A stretch of DNA of 59,534 bases, taken from Metasolibacillus sp. (GTDB lineage Bacteria > Bacillota > Bacilli > Bacillales_A > Planococcaceae). The notes under the pieces were generated by a model that worked only from the letters and a program-made list of their open reading frames with translations, had not been told where the DNA came from and did no database searches. The position numbers and the translations under genes are program-made. The stretch covers positions 1 to 59,534 of the forward strand of contig NZ_JAMBIZ010000022.1 of NCBI RefSeq assembly GCF_025291715.1. The letters are read 5' to 3'. Below are positions 8,950 to 17,688 of the stretch, piece after piece; within the stretch, counting starts at the first letter, position 1, and each line of letters opens with the position of its first letter.

Positions 8950-9177
8950 TATAATAACCTCTTCCCATTAATTTTTTATAAAGCATGTACCAACAAAATG
9001 CGTCATTCTTCATTTATTAGCATAATTAATTACGAACAATTCTTATAGTTTGAAAACTAAATTTCAAATTTTAATCATCCTTATCTCGTCAAATGCATTT
9101 ATATCTAAACAAAAAATATACATCGGTACCTGCCAAAACATGAGGAAAAGCCCTTCATATGGCTATTCTCGCTATAT
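8950..9177 (-). other. Long AT-rich leader of the nrd operon
   Basis: About 230 bases separate nrdH from the NrdR boxes with no convincing gene. If transcription starts at the boxes, this would be an unusually long 5' untranslated leader. I see two very short open frames on the minus strand (17 and 25 codons) without good ribosome sites, and no riboswitch class I recognise. Confidence 0.5.
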
Positions 9178-9193
9178 TTTCTATATGTAGTGC
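9178..9193. promoter_or_regulatory. NrdR box 2 (proximal to nrdH)
   Basis: TTTCTATATGTAGTGC matches the core CWATATATWG of the NrdR box (one G in place of A in the core). It starts 32 bp from the distal box, about three helical turns, the usual spacing of paired NrdR sites. NrdR is the ATP/dATP-sensing repressor of ribonucleotide reductase genes. Confidence 0.8.
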
Positions 9194-9209
9194 AAATCAA
9201 AACACCACT

Positions 9210-9225
9210 ACACTATATATAGTGT
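9210..9225. promoter_or_regulatory. NrdR box 1 (distal, perfect palindrome)
   Basis: ACACTATATATAGTGT is a perfect 16-bp palindrome and matches the known NrdR consensus at every fixed base. A possible minus-strand promoter lies between and over the boxes (TTGATT near 9200 and TATAGC near 9175, spacer 18), so repressor binding would cover it. Confidence 0.9.
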
Positions 9226-9378
9226 TTATTTTGAACTGCATTTATTGTAACATACCCGATTTTAAAAAAACAACTCTTGCATTTTTTTAATTTTCATGAA
9301 AACATATATTCCTTTTTGAAAATCCGCATAAATACCTATTGCATTCAATTTGTTTGTCATCAAATTTTAACAAATAAC

Positions 9379-9415
9379 AAAAAGCTATATTAAAATAATT
9401 TTAATATAGCTTTTT
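9379..9415. terminator. Terminator downstream of yutF
   Basis: Perfect 17-bp inverted repeat AAAAAGCTATATTAAAA/TTTTAATATAGCTTTTT. It lies 10 bases from the yutF stop codon and would work in both directions. Confidence 0.85.
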
Positions 9416-9425
9416 ATCTACTAAT

Positions 9426-10190
9426 CTATGCCCACTCAGCCATTGAAGAAAGACAGTATGTTGGCTGCTCCTGCTGCACTTGTACTTGGGCTGTAGATGT
9501 CACGCCTGTATTTACGTGAATCGTATCACAGCCGAAGCGAATACCGCATAAAATATCAGTTTGATAATTATCGCCAATCATCACCATTTCGTTTTTACTA
9601 TAATGATGCGCCTGTGCAATTGCCTCTAGCATAATTGGAGAGGGCTTGCCTATAAATAGGGGCTCAGTTTCTGTAACTGTTGCTACAAGGTGAACGAAGG
9701 AGCCATTTGCAGGAACAAAGCCTTGTTCTGTTGGAAACTTCATATCACCATTTGTTCCGATTAATTTTGCTCCGTTTTGAATCGCTAAACATGCGCTTGC
9801 AAGCTTCGCATAATTGATTTCACGATCCAATCCCATGACAACGGCACTCGCATCCTCATCATTCGTTATATGTATGCCTTTTTCTGCTAAAGCAACACGA
9901 ATGCCATCTGAGCCAATTACCTGCACCTTCATTTGTCGAAAATGCTGCTCAACATATGTCGCCGTGACAAGTGCGCTCGTATAAATATGCTGTAAAGGAG
10001 CCGCAATACCTAAAGCAGCTAGCTTTTGCTGCACTTGCTCAGGCGTTTTCGTTGCATTATTTGTAATGTAAAACGGTTCAATACCTTCTTGCTGCAATTT
10101 TTTGATAAAGGCAATAGCACTCGCAATCCCTTCATCGCCACGATAGACCGTACCATCTAAATCAAAACAATAAGCTTTATAACGTTTCAT
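9426..10190 (-). CDS. yutF: HAD-IIA phosphatase, NagD/YutF type
   Basis: A haloacid-dehalogenase-superfamily phosphatase of about 254 residues. Motif I is CFDLDGTVYRGDE (nucleophile and general-acid aspartates, about residues 9-14), motif II YITNNATKTP, and motif III/IV KPSP...MIGDNYQTDILCG. This is the layout of NagD/AraL-type enzymes that hydrolyse sugar phosphates and nucleoside monophosphates. Two tandem ATGs (10193 and 10190) are possible; I prefer the second because the GGAG site is only two bases from the first. The gene overlaps the end of yutE and forms an operon with it. Confidence 0.9.
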   Translation of the reverse strand: MKRYKAYCFDLDGTVYRGDEGIASAIAFIKKLQQEGIEPFYITNNATKTPEQVQQKLAALGIAAPLQHIYTSALVTATYVEQHFRQMKVQVIGSDGIRVALAEKGIHITNDEDASAVVMGLDREINYAKLASACLAIQNGAKLIGTNGDMKFPTEQGFVPANGSFVHLVATVTETEPLFIGKPSPIMLEAIAQAHHYSKNEMVMIGDNYQTDILCGIRFGCDTIHVNTGVTSTAQVQVQQEQPTYCLSSMAEWA

Positions 10191-10639
10191 CATTGCTCCT
10201 CTGGTAAAAATGCTGATACAGGACCAAGCTCATTTGTTAAATAACTTTGCACTTTGTCTGAGAACTGTTTTAAAGCGTGTAGAGAGCCTGTTAACACTTT
10301 TACGACTTCTTCATCATCCACTTGAATAAACTCGCGTACAAGCATTTTACGCAAGCCAACAACAGCCTTTAAAGGAGCATCCATCTCTGCTGTAATAACT
10401 TTTTCATCTACTAAAATATCAATAATGTCTTCATAGCTACCTGGATCGCGCATAATAAAGCCATCAATCATTAAATTGCCGACATCCATCATCGACTCCA
10501 TTACATTATGACCGATACGCTCAAGTGCTAGCTTTGTCACATCGCTTTCCAGCCAATTTTCTTGCCCTTCAAAAATAGCGAGCAATGTGTCTAAATGTTG
10601 TAAGTTTAATGAAATTTTATTTCGATCCACGAAATACAT
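10190..10639 (-). CDS. yutE: DUF86/HepT-like HEPN protein YutE
   Basis: A 149-residue helical protein of the DUF86 family. It shows the ERIGHNVMESMMDVGN segment (about residues 41-56) typical of HEPN-fold HepT-like proteins, although the classical RxxxxH RNase motif is not clear. In many genomes HepT toxins pair with a MntA nucleotidyltransferase antitoxin, but here, as in B. subtilis, the partner is yutF and no MntA is present. A housekeeping role is therefore likelier than toxicity. Function unknown. Confidence 0.85.
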   Translation of the reverse strand: MYFVDRNKISLNLQHLDTLLAIFEGQENWLESDVTKLALERIGHNVMESMMDVGNLMIDGFIMRDPGSYEDIIDILVDEKVITAEMDAPLKAVVGLRKMLVREFIQVDDEEVVKVLTGSLHALKQFSDKVQSYLTNELGPVSAFLPEEQ

Positions 10640-10729
10640 TCCAAACGCCTCCTAGTACCTAAAAAGTTGATAGTGTTTTCTTATCTATAGTAACATATTC
10701 TAGAGATACGGAAGGAGATAGAAATACAA

Positions 10730-10996
10730 ATGGAAAGATTTTTCTTATATGATGATGTAGAAGATACAAAAACACGCTTCGTTAGCTTTGCAGGAAAAAC
10801 GCAGCGCTATGATTTAGCTATCTTACAAAGCGGTCGTTTTTTTGGTAAAGTGCTTGTTTTAGATATTCAATTTGGTCGCTTTGCTATTATTGGTCCAGAC
10901 GATGTCGAGGAGCCAGGCTATTTAGAGCATGTGTACAACCGTAGCGAGGAAGAAACAGTAGATTTACGCGCTTATTTAACGGAGTTGCTAAGCTAA
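10730..10996 (+). CDS. DUF3055 family protein (SAV0927-like)
   Basis: An 88-residue soluble acidic protein of the DUF3055 family, known only from Firmicutes and of unknown function. The N-terminal FFLYDDVEDTKTRFVSF and the central FGRFAIIGPDDVEEPGY are the family hallmarks. GGAAGGAGA lies twelve to eighteen bases before the ATG. It is divergent from yutE and is followed directly by repeat array B and a bidirectional terminator. Confidence 0.85.
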   Translation: MERFFLYDDVEDTKTRFVSFAGKTQRYDLAILQSGRFFGKVLVLDIQFGRFAIIGPDDVEEPGYLEHVYNRSEEETVDLRAYLTELLS

Positions 10997-11069
10997 AACT
11001 TCGTTCGAAAGTCATGATTCGCACGTTAATGAAGACATTTCGCACGTAAGAGGCATGAATTCACACACA
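10997..11069. repeat. 21-bp-period array B, two to four units
   Basis: TTCGCACGT at 11018 and 11039, and the decayed TTCACACAC at 11060, are exactly 21 bp apart; a weaker TTCGTTCGA lies 18 bp before the first. The array begins immediately after the stop codon of the DUF3055 gene, with TTCGC on the coding strand. Same family as the other four arrays. Confidence 0.75.
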
Positions 11070-11106
11070 AAAAAGGGCTGTAGGAAAATTCCTACAGCCC
11101 TTTTTT
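11069..11106. terminator. Bidirectional terminator
   Basis: Perfect 16-bp stem AAAAAAGGGCTGTAGG/CCTACAGCCCTTTTTT between the converging DUF3055 and yutD genes. Its right arm overlaps the yutD stop codon. Confidence 0.92.
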
Positions 11107-11422
11107 ATAATTCCTCTACAACTTCTTCCATCGCCTCTTGCTGTGGTGCTCGCCCTGTTTTTTGAACGATAAAATAAGCACAGCCAAAATTACAGTATTC
11201 AAATAAATAATCTTCAAATGTGCTAATTTTCGTGTCGAATGTCGATTTATGATTTTTATCATCAAAAAATCCTTTTAAACGAAGCTGACCATAGCCCCAA
11301 TCACCTACGATGTAATCGTATTTTGTTAATATGTCGGAAAAGCGCTCCAAAAATACTTCTTCATTAAAGCCTTCTCGCACATTTTCGATTACCTCATACA
11401 TATAACCTTCCGCAACAATCAT
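11105..11422 (-). CDS. yutD: YutD family protein (DUF1027)
   Basis: A 105-residue protein of the YutD/DUF1027 family. The core has DYIVGDWGYGQLRLKGFF (about residues 36-53) and the conserved EYCNFGCAYFIVQK near residues 75-88. Family members are conserved in Bacilli, usually next to lipA, as here with 30 bp between the genes. The function is unknown. The C-terminal part is acidic and rich in glutamate. Confidence 0.88.
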   Translation of the reverse strand: MIVAEGYMYEVIENVREGFNEEVFLERFSDILTKYDYIVGDWGYGQLRLKGFFDDKNHKSTFDTKISTFEDYLFEYCNFGCAYFIVQKTGRAPQQEAMEEVVEEL

Positions 11423-11452
11423 TGAAAACCCACCTATCTATTTGCACATGCC

Positions 11453-12376
11453 TTAGGCGTTTACGTTTGCCTGTTCTTGACGTTCTTTTGTTGCTGCATT
11501 TACTTGCTCATCCGCATGATAGCTACTGCGCACTAATGGGCCTGCCTCACAATGACTAAAGCCTTTTTCCATCGCAATTTTACGCAGCTTGCCAAATTCA
11601 AGTGGCGAATAATATTTCTTCACAGCTAAATGCTTTTTCGTTGGCTGTAAGTATTGACCAATTGTCATAATATCTACATTGTTTGCGCGTAAATCATCCA
11701 TTACCTCTAAAATTTCATCCCATGTTTCGCCAAGACCAATCATTAAAGAAGATTTCGTTGGAATCTCAGGCTGCATTTCCTTAGAGCGACGTAAAAATTC
11801 TAATGAGCGATCATATTTTGCACGTGCACGCACTCTTGGTGTTAAACGGCGAACCGTTTCGATATTATGGTTTAAAATATCTGGCTTCGCATCCATAACC
11901 ATTTGCAAGTTTTCCTCAATACCACCTAAATCAGATGGCAATACTTCAACAGATGTTGCTGGACTTTTACGACGAATCGCACGAATTGTTTCCGCTAACA
12001 CTTCTGCGCCACCGTCTTTCAAATCATCACGCGCTACCATTGTAATAACAACATGCTTTAAATCCATGATTTTCACAGAATCTGCTACACGCTCTGGCTC
12101 CGCTAAATCAAGCTCTGTCGGTAAGCCTGTTTTTACTGCGCAGAAACGACATGCACGCGTACAGACAGACCCTAAAATCATCATCGTTGCTGTACGGCGT
12201 TCTCCCCAGCATTCATGAATATTTGGACAACGCGCTTCCTCACAAACTGTATGCAAGTTATTTTCACGCATTAATTTTTTTAAGCCTTTGTATTGATCAT
12301 TTGTGTTTAATTTTATTTTTAACCATTCCGGTTTACGTAAATGCTCTTCTTTTGCTGTAGGTTTACAAGATGTCAT
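11453..12376 (-). CDS. lipA: Lipoyl synthase
   Basis: A 307-residue radical-SAM enzyme that inserts two sulfur atoms into protein-bound octanoyl groups. The radical-SAM cluster motif CTRACRFC is at about residues 72-79. The auxiliary cluster cysteines lie in [13 protein letters not shown] (about 45-57), and the family RSSYHADE motif is near the C-terminus, including the serine that ligates the auxiliary cluster. It would modify, among others, the H protein encoded at 41.7 kb. AGGGGCGA precedes the ATG. It belongs to the conserved yutD-lipA-yunB block. Confidence 0.96.
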   Translation of the reverse strand: MTSCKPTAKEEHLRKPEWLKIKLNTNDQYKGLKKLMRENNLHTVCEEARCPNIHECWGERRTATMMILGSVCTRACRFCAVKTGLPTELDLAEPERVADSVKIMDLKHVVITMVARDDLKDGGAEVLAETIRAIRRKSPATSVEVLPSDLGGIEENLQMVMDAKPDILNHNIETVRRLTPRVRARAKYDRSLEFLRRSKEMQPEIPTKSSLMIGLGETWDEILEVMDDLRANNVDIMTIGQYLQPTKKHLAVKKYYSPLEFGKLRKIAMEKGFSHCEAGPLVRSSYHADEQVNAATKERQEQANVNA

Positions 12377-12497
12377 TCAAATTCGCCCCTATCAAAACTA
12401 TAGTACTTGTAGTCAATGTACCATATTCCATGCGCCACAACAACTCTTTATCTCGATTCAGCAGGAGCCGATGCTTATAAAACCTCTAGTTTTTCCT

Positions 12498-13244
12498 TTA
12501 ATCATAAGGCACTGGCACCTCTAATGATGGCTGTACACCTTCTCCTCCATTTGTGTAAATATGCGGGACAGAGCCTTGCACTAACCCGATGGCAACTGGG
12601 ATATATTGCTCTACAGTGGACGATTTGCTTGCAAACGGGACAATAATTTGAACATTTACCTCTAAATGAATATTTACTTCTACATAAGCGTTATTAATCC
12701 CAAATTCTCGAATTGTAGATTGTACATCACTATGCACATTGCCAATAATGTGAAAGCGTATCGGTATTTTTGGTCCTAAGTTTCCTAACAAAGGAAGGTT
12801 CGCTGCCTGACCGAGCGGTACAAAAAATACAATGCCATCGCCCGCCTCCATTTTTCCAACATCGTATTCGACATTTTCTAAGTTTGGCAAATGGGTTAGG
12901 TCGCCATTTTCCGCCTGCTGTAAATATTCCTTTACTAAAGCCTGTGTTTCTGCACGCACACGGTTAATAATTTCAGTGTTAAACTTTGTCGTAATCATTT
13001 CACTTGAGCCCGATGGCAAATTTTCAATAATATCATTGACGTCTAACACACTCGATGTGCGCGCATTAATCGCTTTATTGACAACGAATGAGGCCACTTT
13101 GTTTGTTTGCACCTCTGCATATTGTAAATAGGTGGGCATTAGACGAGCATTCAACCAGTATAAAAATAAAATAACTACAATGATTAGTGTTAAAATAACG
13201 AAAAAAGCTAAATTTCCTCTTTTTTTATACTTTCTAAAACGCAT
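12498..13244 (-). CDS. yunB: Sporulation protein YunB
   Basis: A 248-residue protein with an N-terminal basic stretch and one membrane segment (about residues 14-32), then an extracytoplasmic domain. The ARTSSVLDVNDIIENL and NVEYDVGKMEAGDGIVFFVPLG regions and the LVQGSVPHIYTNGG C-terminus match YunB, a mother-cell protein required for normal sporulation in B. subtilis. Its place next to lipA is conserved. It supports the view that the host forms endospores. Confidence 0.9.
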   Translation of the reverse strand: MRFRKYKKRGNLAFFVILTLIIVVILFLYWLNARLMPTYLQYAEVQTNKVASFVVNKAINARTSSVLDVNDIIENLPSGSSEMITTKFNTEIINRVRAETQALVKEYLQQAENGDLTHLPNLENVEYDVGKMEAGDGIVFFVPLGQAANLPLLGNLGPKIPIRFHIIGNVHSDVQSTIREFGINNAYVEVNIHLEVNVQIIVPFASKSSTVEQYIPVAIGLVQGSVPHIYTNGGEGVQPSLEVPVPYD

Positions 13245-13265
13245 TTTTCTTCGTTGTAAAAACAG

Positions 13266-13303
13266 AAAAATCCCCCTTGCTCTATTCGTATGAGCAAGAA
13301 GGG
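13266..13303 (-). terminator. Terminator of the HD-GYP gene
   Basis: Stem CCCTTGCTC/GAGCAAGAAGGG around a 9-base loop, with AAAAA (TTTTT on the minus strand) at the 3' side. It lies between the HD-GYP gene and yunB. Confidence 0.85.
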
Positions 13304-13307
13304 ATAA

Positions 13308-14417
13308 CTATTCGGAAGGAATAAATTCCGTGTCGACTTTTTCAATGATTTTAGCTGATTCAATTGCTAAATTGATTTCATATGTAGCAACAAGCATTTC
13401 ACCGTTTTCCTCAAAAATCCTTACATATGGCGTTGCAGGATGTAACTCATTTTGTCGTGAAACAATGCCGCGGCGATTATTAGACAAGGTAAGCACTGTG
13501 CCGTTCGGATAATGGACAACACATTTTTTCAATGCTTCGACAACATTTGCATCATACAATGTACCTGCCCCCTGTTCCAAAATGGCTACCCCTTCTGAAG
13601 GTAGTAGTTTATCTCGATAAACACGATTCGACGTTACCGCATCAAAAACATCCGCCACAGCGATGATTTTAGCAAATGGATGAATTTCAAATTCCACTAA
13701 TCCTCTAGGATAACCACTGCCGTCTAAGCGTTCATGATGTTGAAATGCACAATGCGCCACTAATAGGGAGATGGAATGTAAATTGCGTAATAAATCAAAG
13801 CCATAGCGAGTGTGCAGCTTCATTTCATTGTATTCCTCTTCAGTTAGTGCTCCTGATTTATTTAAAATTTCTGTCGGTATTAATAGTTTGCCAATGTCGT
13901 GCAATATTGCACCAATGCCAATTAAACGTAGCTCCTCATAGGAGTATCCTAGTTCCTTTGCAATCGCAATTGAATAGAGTGTGACTTGGAAAGAGTGGTG
14001 GTATAAGTATTGATCATATAAATATGCGTCAGATAAAATCGTTAAAAATTCATGACTATTTAAAATCGTATCTAAAAGCCCTTCGACTATACCACTAATC
14101 GCTTTCGATTGTTGGTCAATTATATATGAAGCTTGGGCGCCCTTTAACGTTTTAACCGTCTCAAACGTTTTAGTAATTTCTGTTACTACCCTATGACGTA
14201 CGACTGGATTTACCGTTTCCTCTATTTGAATGCCGTTAGATATTAAATCATCTATATAAATATATCGAATGTTTAATTGCCGTAATCTTTCAATTATTCT
14301 ATGATTGATGACAACGCCTTGGTGCAAGAGTGGATGACCTGCCTCATTCCATATCGTCTTGCCAACGACCATGCCTTCCTTCACAACATTTAATGATATT
14401 AGTCGCATATTTATCAT
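13308..14417 (-). CDS. HD-GYP domain cyclic-di-GMP phosphodiesterase
   Basis: A 369-residue soluble protein. The N-terminal 100 residues form a small sensor-like domain of unknown type (KEGMVVGKTIWNEAGHPLL...). An HD-GYP domain spans about residues 120-300: HDIGK near residue 167-171 is the metal-binding HD pair, and HHERLDGSGYP near 226-236 is the GYP signature. It should hydrolyse cyclic di-GMP to GMP. A C-terminal segment of about 60 residues (YPNGTVLTLSNNRRGIV) follows, as in other Bacilli members. It is inserted between yunB and yunD and has its own terminator. Confidence 0.92.
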   Translation of the reverse strand: MINMRLISLNVVKEGMVVGKTIWNEAGHPLLHQGVVINHRIIERLRQLNIRYIYIDDLISNGIQIEETVNPVVRHRVVTEITKTFETVKTLKGAQASYIIDQQSKAISGIVEGLLDTILNSHEFLTILSDAYLYDQYLYHHSFQVTLYSIAIAKELGYSYEELRLIGIGAILHDIGKLLIPTEILNKSGALTEEEYNEMKLHTRYGFDLLRNLHSISLLVAHCAFQHHERLDGSGYPRGLVEFEIHPFAKIIAVADVFDAVTSNRVYRDKLLPSEGVAILEQGAGTLYDANVVEALKKCVVHYPNGTVLTLSNNRRGIVSRQNELHPATPYVRIFEENGEMLVATYEINLAIESAKIIEKVDTEFIPSE

Positions 14418-14493
14418 TTAACCCCAATTCTACTATATACATTATTTTTTATTATATAAGTAATAAATCAAATAAGATAGATGTACAATAAAA

Positions 14494-14533
14494 AAATATC
14501 CTGTCTCACCATTATATGATAGACAGAATATTT
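14494..14533 (-). terminator. Terminator of yunD
   Basis: Interrupted inverted repeat AAATATCCTGTCT/AGACAGAATATTT with an A run (T run on the minus strand) beyond it, 18 bases after the yunD stop. Confidence 0.75.
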
Positions 14534-14550
14534 CACTTTTTCTCTTGCAT

Positions 14551-15912
14551 TTAATTCAATTTGTTTTGTCCATACCACTGCATGATATCGCGCAAAAATA
14601 AAGGGAGCTGATAGTGCTTTTTCGCATATTTAAAGCTTGGGAAAAAATAACCGAATGTAAATAAATCGAGCGTAACTAATTTATACGTGCGCTGTAAGTC
14701 TGCAACCTCACCATTTATGATAAGCTCACGCTGGGCATTTAAATTAAAATGATAGGTTAGCAGCTTGCCGAATACGATACCTCTAAAGCCTAGCCCTTTG
14801 AATTGCAGCTGTGGCCATTCTTCATTCATTGATTGTATATAAATTTCCTTTAGCTCTGTCCCCGTTAGCTCTATCGTACATAAATTAATGGGGTGTGGCA
14901 AAATGCGATGGAGGTCATATGCTGATACGTTGCCTTTGTGCAAATCCTCCAAAAAAATACCTGCATTGAATAAAGCGCAGTCTGCTGCTGTATAATCAAT
15001 AATTGCCTCTGCAAACAAATCGGATAGCTGCGAGTAATGAAACCATTCTTTATGATAAGTTTTCACGGTTGTAAAAGCAGGTTTATCGAGCTTTTGCTGC
15101 GCCTCTTTCAATAGATTTTGTAAAAACGGTAGCTCTTCTTTTGGGCTAGGGAGCAATGCACATTCAATGACTTTTTCCTGTCTCGTCAATTGTTTCGTCT
15201 GATGGTCAAACTCTATTATTAAATGTCCTATATATTGACCAAATTTGCCACAGCCTGTGAGTAGTACGTTGCCAACATATTCGCCTGTTTCAAATAAATG
15301 ATGCGTATGAGAGCCGAAAATGACATCAATTTCAGGACATTCCTCTGCAAGTAGCTCATCCTCTGTTTTTCCTAAATGAGATAAGCAAATAATAATATCC
15401 ACCTGTGTCTTTAGCTGCTCAACAATTTGAATAATGGCAATACGCGGCTCTGTCACCTGCCATTTTAATGAGCGATAAAATGCCTCAAATTGTGCCGTAG
15501 CACCAACAACGCCAATCTTTGTTCCATATTTCGTCGTTAAAATCGTATATGGCTTTAACCATGCAGGCTGGGGGCCTTCTGATGCCTGTAAATTAGCGAC
15601 AACCACTTCAAATGTAGCATGCTCATATAAGTCCATCAAATCTTCATGTGCAAAAGTAATGCCCTCATTATTGCCGATTGTCACGACATCATAATTGGCG
15701 TTATTCAGCATTTGCACATTGCCCTTCCCTTTTAACGCCTCTGTATAAATATGAGAGCGGTCAATATGGTCGCCAATGTCTAGTAAAAAGCTAGGCTCAC
15801 CTTGCTGTGCTAATAGTGTGCGTTGTGCATGGACATAGCTCTGCGTACGCATCCAAAATTCAAAATGACTATGTAAATCGTTTGTATGAAAAAAATGAAT
15901 TTTCTCTTGCAC
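14551..15912 (-). CDS. yunD: Metallophosphoesterase/5'-nucleotidase family protein YunD
   Basis: A metallophosphatase of about 453 residues with the 5'-nucleotidase layout. The metal ligands appear in FHTNDLHSHF (about residues 6-15), DIGDHIDRS, GNNEGI and the GSHTHHLFETG segment near residue 206. A C-terminal substrate domain follows. No signal peptide is visible, so it should be cytoplasmic, unlike UshA. I prefer the GTG at 15912 because the ATG at 15924 lies inside the AAGGATGG ribosome site. It is followed within 20 bases upstream by yunE in the same direction. Confidence 0.88.
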   Translation of the reverse strand: MQEKIHFFHTNDLHSHFEFWMRTQSYVHAQRTLLAQQGEPSFLLDIGDHIDRSHIYTEALKGKGNVQMLNNANYDVVTIGNNEGITFAHEDLMDLYEHATFEVVVANLQASEGPQPAWLKPYTILTTKYGTKIGVVGATAQFEAFYRSLKWQVTEPRIAIIQIVEQLKTQVDIIICLSHLGKTEDELLAEECPEIDVIFGSHTHHLFETGEYVGNVLLTGCGKFGQYIGHLIIEFDHQTKQLTRQEKVIECALLPSPKEELPFLQNLLKEAQQKLDKPAFTTVKTYHKEWFHYSQLSDLFAEAIIDYTAADCALFNAGIFLEDLHKGNVSAYDLHRILPHPINLCTIELTGTELKEIYIQSMNEEWPQLQFKGLGFRGIVFGKLLTYHFNLNAQRELIINGEVADLQRTYKLVTLDLFTFGYFFPSFKYAKKHYQLPLFLRDIMQWYGQNKLN

Positions 15913-15929
15913 AATGCACACCATCCTTT

Positions 15930-16751
15930 TTAAAATAATCCGTCGATAATTGAACGAATCCCTAATAGTAATAAAATAATTCTTAATGCGAGCACTAATG
16001 TTTCCGATTTTAACTTTTTATTTAATTGCGCCCCAAATTTCGCTCCAATATATGCCCCTGGAATGACTGGCAACGTATAGAGCCAAGGCACGTGCCCTAA
16101 ATAAATATGCGAGGCAGAGTTAACAATTGACGTTAAAAATACTAAAAACATCGATGTGGCAATTGCCACATGCGGTGGGAATAAAAATAAAATAAGCATT
16201 GCTGGCACAATCATCGAGCCGCCACCGATGCCAAACAGCCCCGACATACAGCCAATAACAAATGTTAATATGAAAGCAAACCAAATCGGATAACCGTACA
16301 CATATTCCTTACCTTCACTATCAACATATGTATGCTTTGTTCCATGCTCCACAAACCAACGTACAGGCTTTAATTTATCACGCACTAATAAAATGATAGA
16401 TAAAATAATTAATAAAATGCCAAAATATAAATTAAATGATGGTAAATCTAAGCCTTTGTTAATCCATGCCCCTAGCATCGCACCTGGGATACTACCAGCA
16501 AAAAAAATAAAGCCTGTTTTATAATCAACGGTCTTCGATTTCATTTGTGATAATGTAGAAGCAAGCCCTGTAAAAATCATCATCACAACAGATAACCCGA
16601 CAACCGTTTGTGGGGTAATATCTGGAATATAGCCTAAGTTAATTCCTATAAATAAGGTAGCCGGTACTAAAATAACGCCGCCACCTAACCCTACGAGCGC
16701 TCCGACGATTCCTGAAGCTGCCGCAATAATAAATAGCAGTATAAATTCCAT
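15930..16751 (-). CDS. yunE: TauE/SafE family sulfite/anion exporter YunE
   Basis: A 273-residue membrane protein with about eight hydrophobic helices in two similar halves. Each half carries a glycine-rich GLxGxGGG motif: VGALVGLGGGVILVP near residue 17 and SGLFGIGGGSMIVP near residue 170. This is the TauE/SafE/TSUP family, which moves sulfite, sulfonates or other small organic anions across the membrane. The start overlaps the stop of yunF by one base (TAATG), so the two are coupled. The substrate is not known. Confidence 0.9.
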   Translation of the reverse strand: MEFILLFIIAAASGIVGALVGLGGGVILVPATLFIGINLGYIPDITPQTVVGLSVVMMIFTGLASTLSQMKSKTVDYKTGFIFFAGSIPGAMLGAWINKGLDLPSFNLYFGILLIILSIILLVRDKLKPVRWFVEHGTKHTYVDSEGKEYVYGYPIWFAFILTFVIGCMSGLFGIGGGSMIVPAMLILFLFPPHVAIATSMFLVFLTSIVNSASHIYLGHVPWLYTLPVIPGAYIGAKFGAQLNKKLKSETLVLALRIILLLLGIRSIIDGLF

Positions 16752-17608
16752 TAAACTTCTCCTTCAAAAATATTTAATTGCTTTGGTGATAAATTGTCAA
16801 AATGCAAGCCTAATATTTCCTTTAAACGTTGTGCGTTCGGTGCTGCATGGTAATCTGAATTATTGTTAAACAGCACGTAAACATCCTTCGCTTGCTGTTG
16901 CAGCTGCCGAATATGTACAGCTAAGGATTGCAGCTCGTCCTCATTATAATCGTATAAAAAGCGAACTTTGCGCCAATTATGTGCATTGCCGCTATTGCGC
17001 CAGCCATGAATATTGCGTCCATGTATGCGTAAAAGCGCTTTATTAGCTGTCGCAATCGGCACTAACGGAACGGAGCCAACCCCTGCCTGCGGCTCATCAC
17101 AAACTGTATGAATAAAGCTATGCTCCCGTAAAAATTGCAGCGTTTTTTCACGCATCGCTGCCGCATACCAAGTTTGATTGCGAAACTCAATTGCTAATGG
17201 TAAATCTGGCAATTGCTCTTTAACATATCGAATATAATTAACATTTTTAGTTGTACAATCAAACCACGGTGGAAATTGTACCAACACCATTGCTAGTTTA
17301 TTAAAGCGTTGGAATGTATGTGCACATTGCAAAAAAGCTTCAAACATATCATTGCGCGTCTCATATGGTAAATCCTCACGTAAATGTCCTGTCATTCCTT
17401 GATAAGCCTTTAATATAAATTGAAAATTATCAGGTGTATCACGGCACCATTTCTCTACATGTTGATTATTTGGAATTGCGTAGAAAGATGTATCCACTTC
17501 TACGATTGGAAAATGCCCGCTATAGTCAAATAATTTATCACGAGCAGTCGTCACTGTTGAATATAGCGCAGGGTGATCTCCCCAGCCAGTTAACCCAATC
17601 GAAATCAC
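16751..17608 (-). CDS. yunF: DUF72 family protein YunF
   Basis: A soluble DUF72 protein of about 285 residues. It starts with IGLTGWGDHPALY and has the conserved EVDTSFYAIP (about residues 38-47), FILKAYQGMTGH, VQFPPWF, LAIEFRNQTWY and VYVLFNNNSDYHA segments of this TIM-barrel-like family. The function is unknown. I chose the GTG at 17608 because a GAGGAGGGAGAGG ribosome site lies directly upstream; a longer reading from 17680 would run through that site. It heads the yunF-yunE-yunD operon. Confidence 0.85.
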   Translation of the reverse strand: MISIGLTGWGDHPALYSTVTTARDKLFDYSGHFPIVEVDTSFYAIPNNQHVEKWCRDTPDNFQFILKAYQGMTGHLREDLPYETRNDMFEAFLQCAHTFQRFNKLAMVLVQFPPWFDCTTKNVNYIRYVKEQLPDLPLAIEFRNQTWYAAAMREKTLQFLREHSFIHTVCDEPQAGVGSVPLVPIATANKALLRIHGRNIHGWRNSGNAHNWRKVRFLYDYNEDELQSLAVHIRQLQQQAKDVYVLFNNNSDYHAAPNAQRLKEILGLHFDNLSPKQLNIFEGEV

Positions 17609-17688
17609 GACCTCTCCCTCCTCACTACTATCGTATCCTTTATCATAACATATTTTCAAATATGGCATATATCCATTCAAAAGTCCCT

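Noticed and set aside
8950-9177. Leader peptide genes or a purine/2'-deoxyguanosine riboswitch ahead of nrdH
   Set aside because: Two tiny frames have poor ribosome sites, and I could not find the conserved junction sequences of a purine-type riboswitch.
10190-10639. HepT toxin of a HepT/MntA toxin-antitoxin pair
   Set aside because: The protein belongs to the DUF86 family, but no nucleotidyltransferase antitoxin is adjacent and its partner is the phosphatase yutF, as in B. subtilis.
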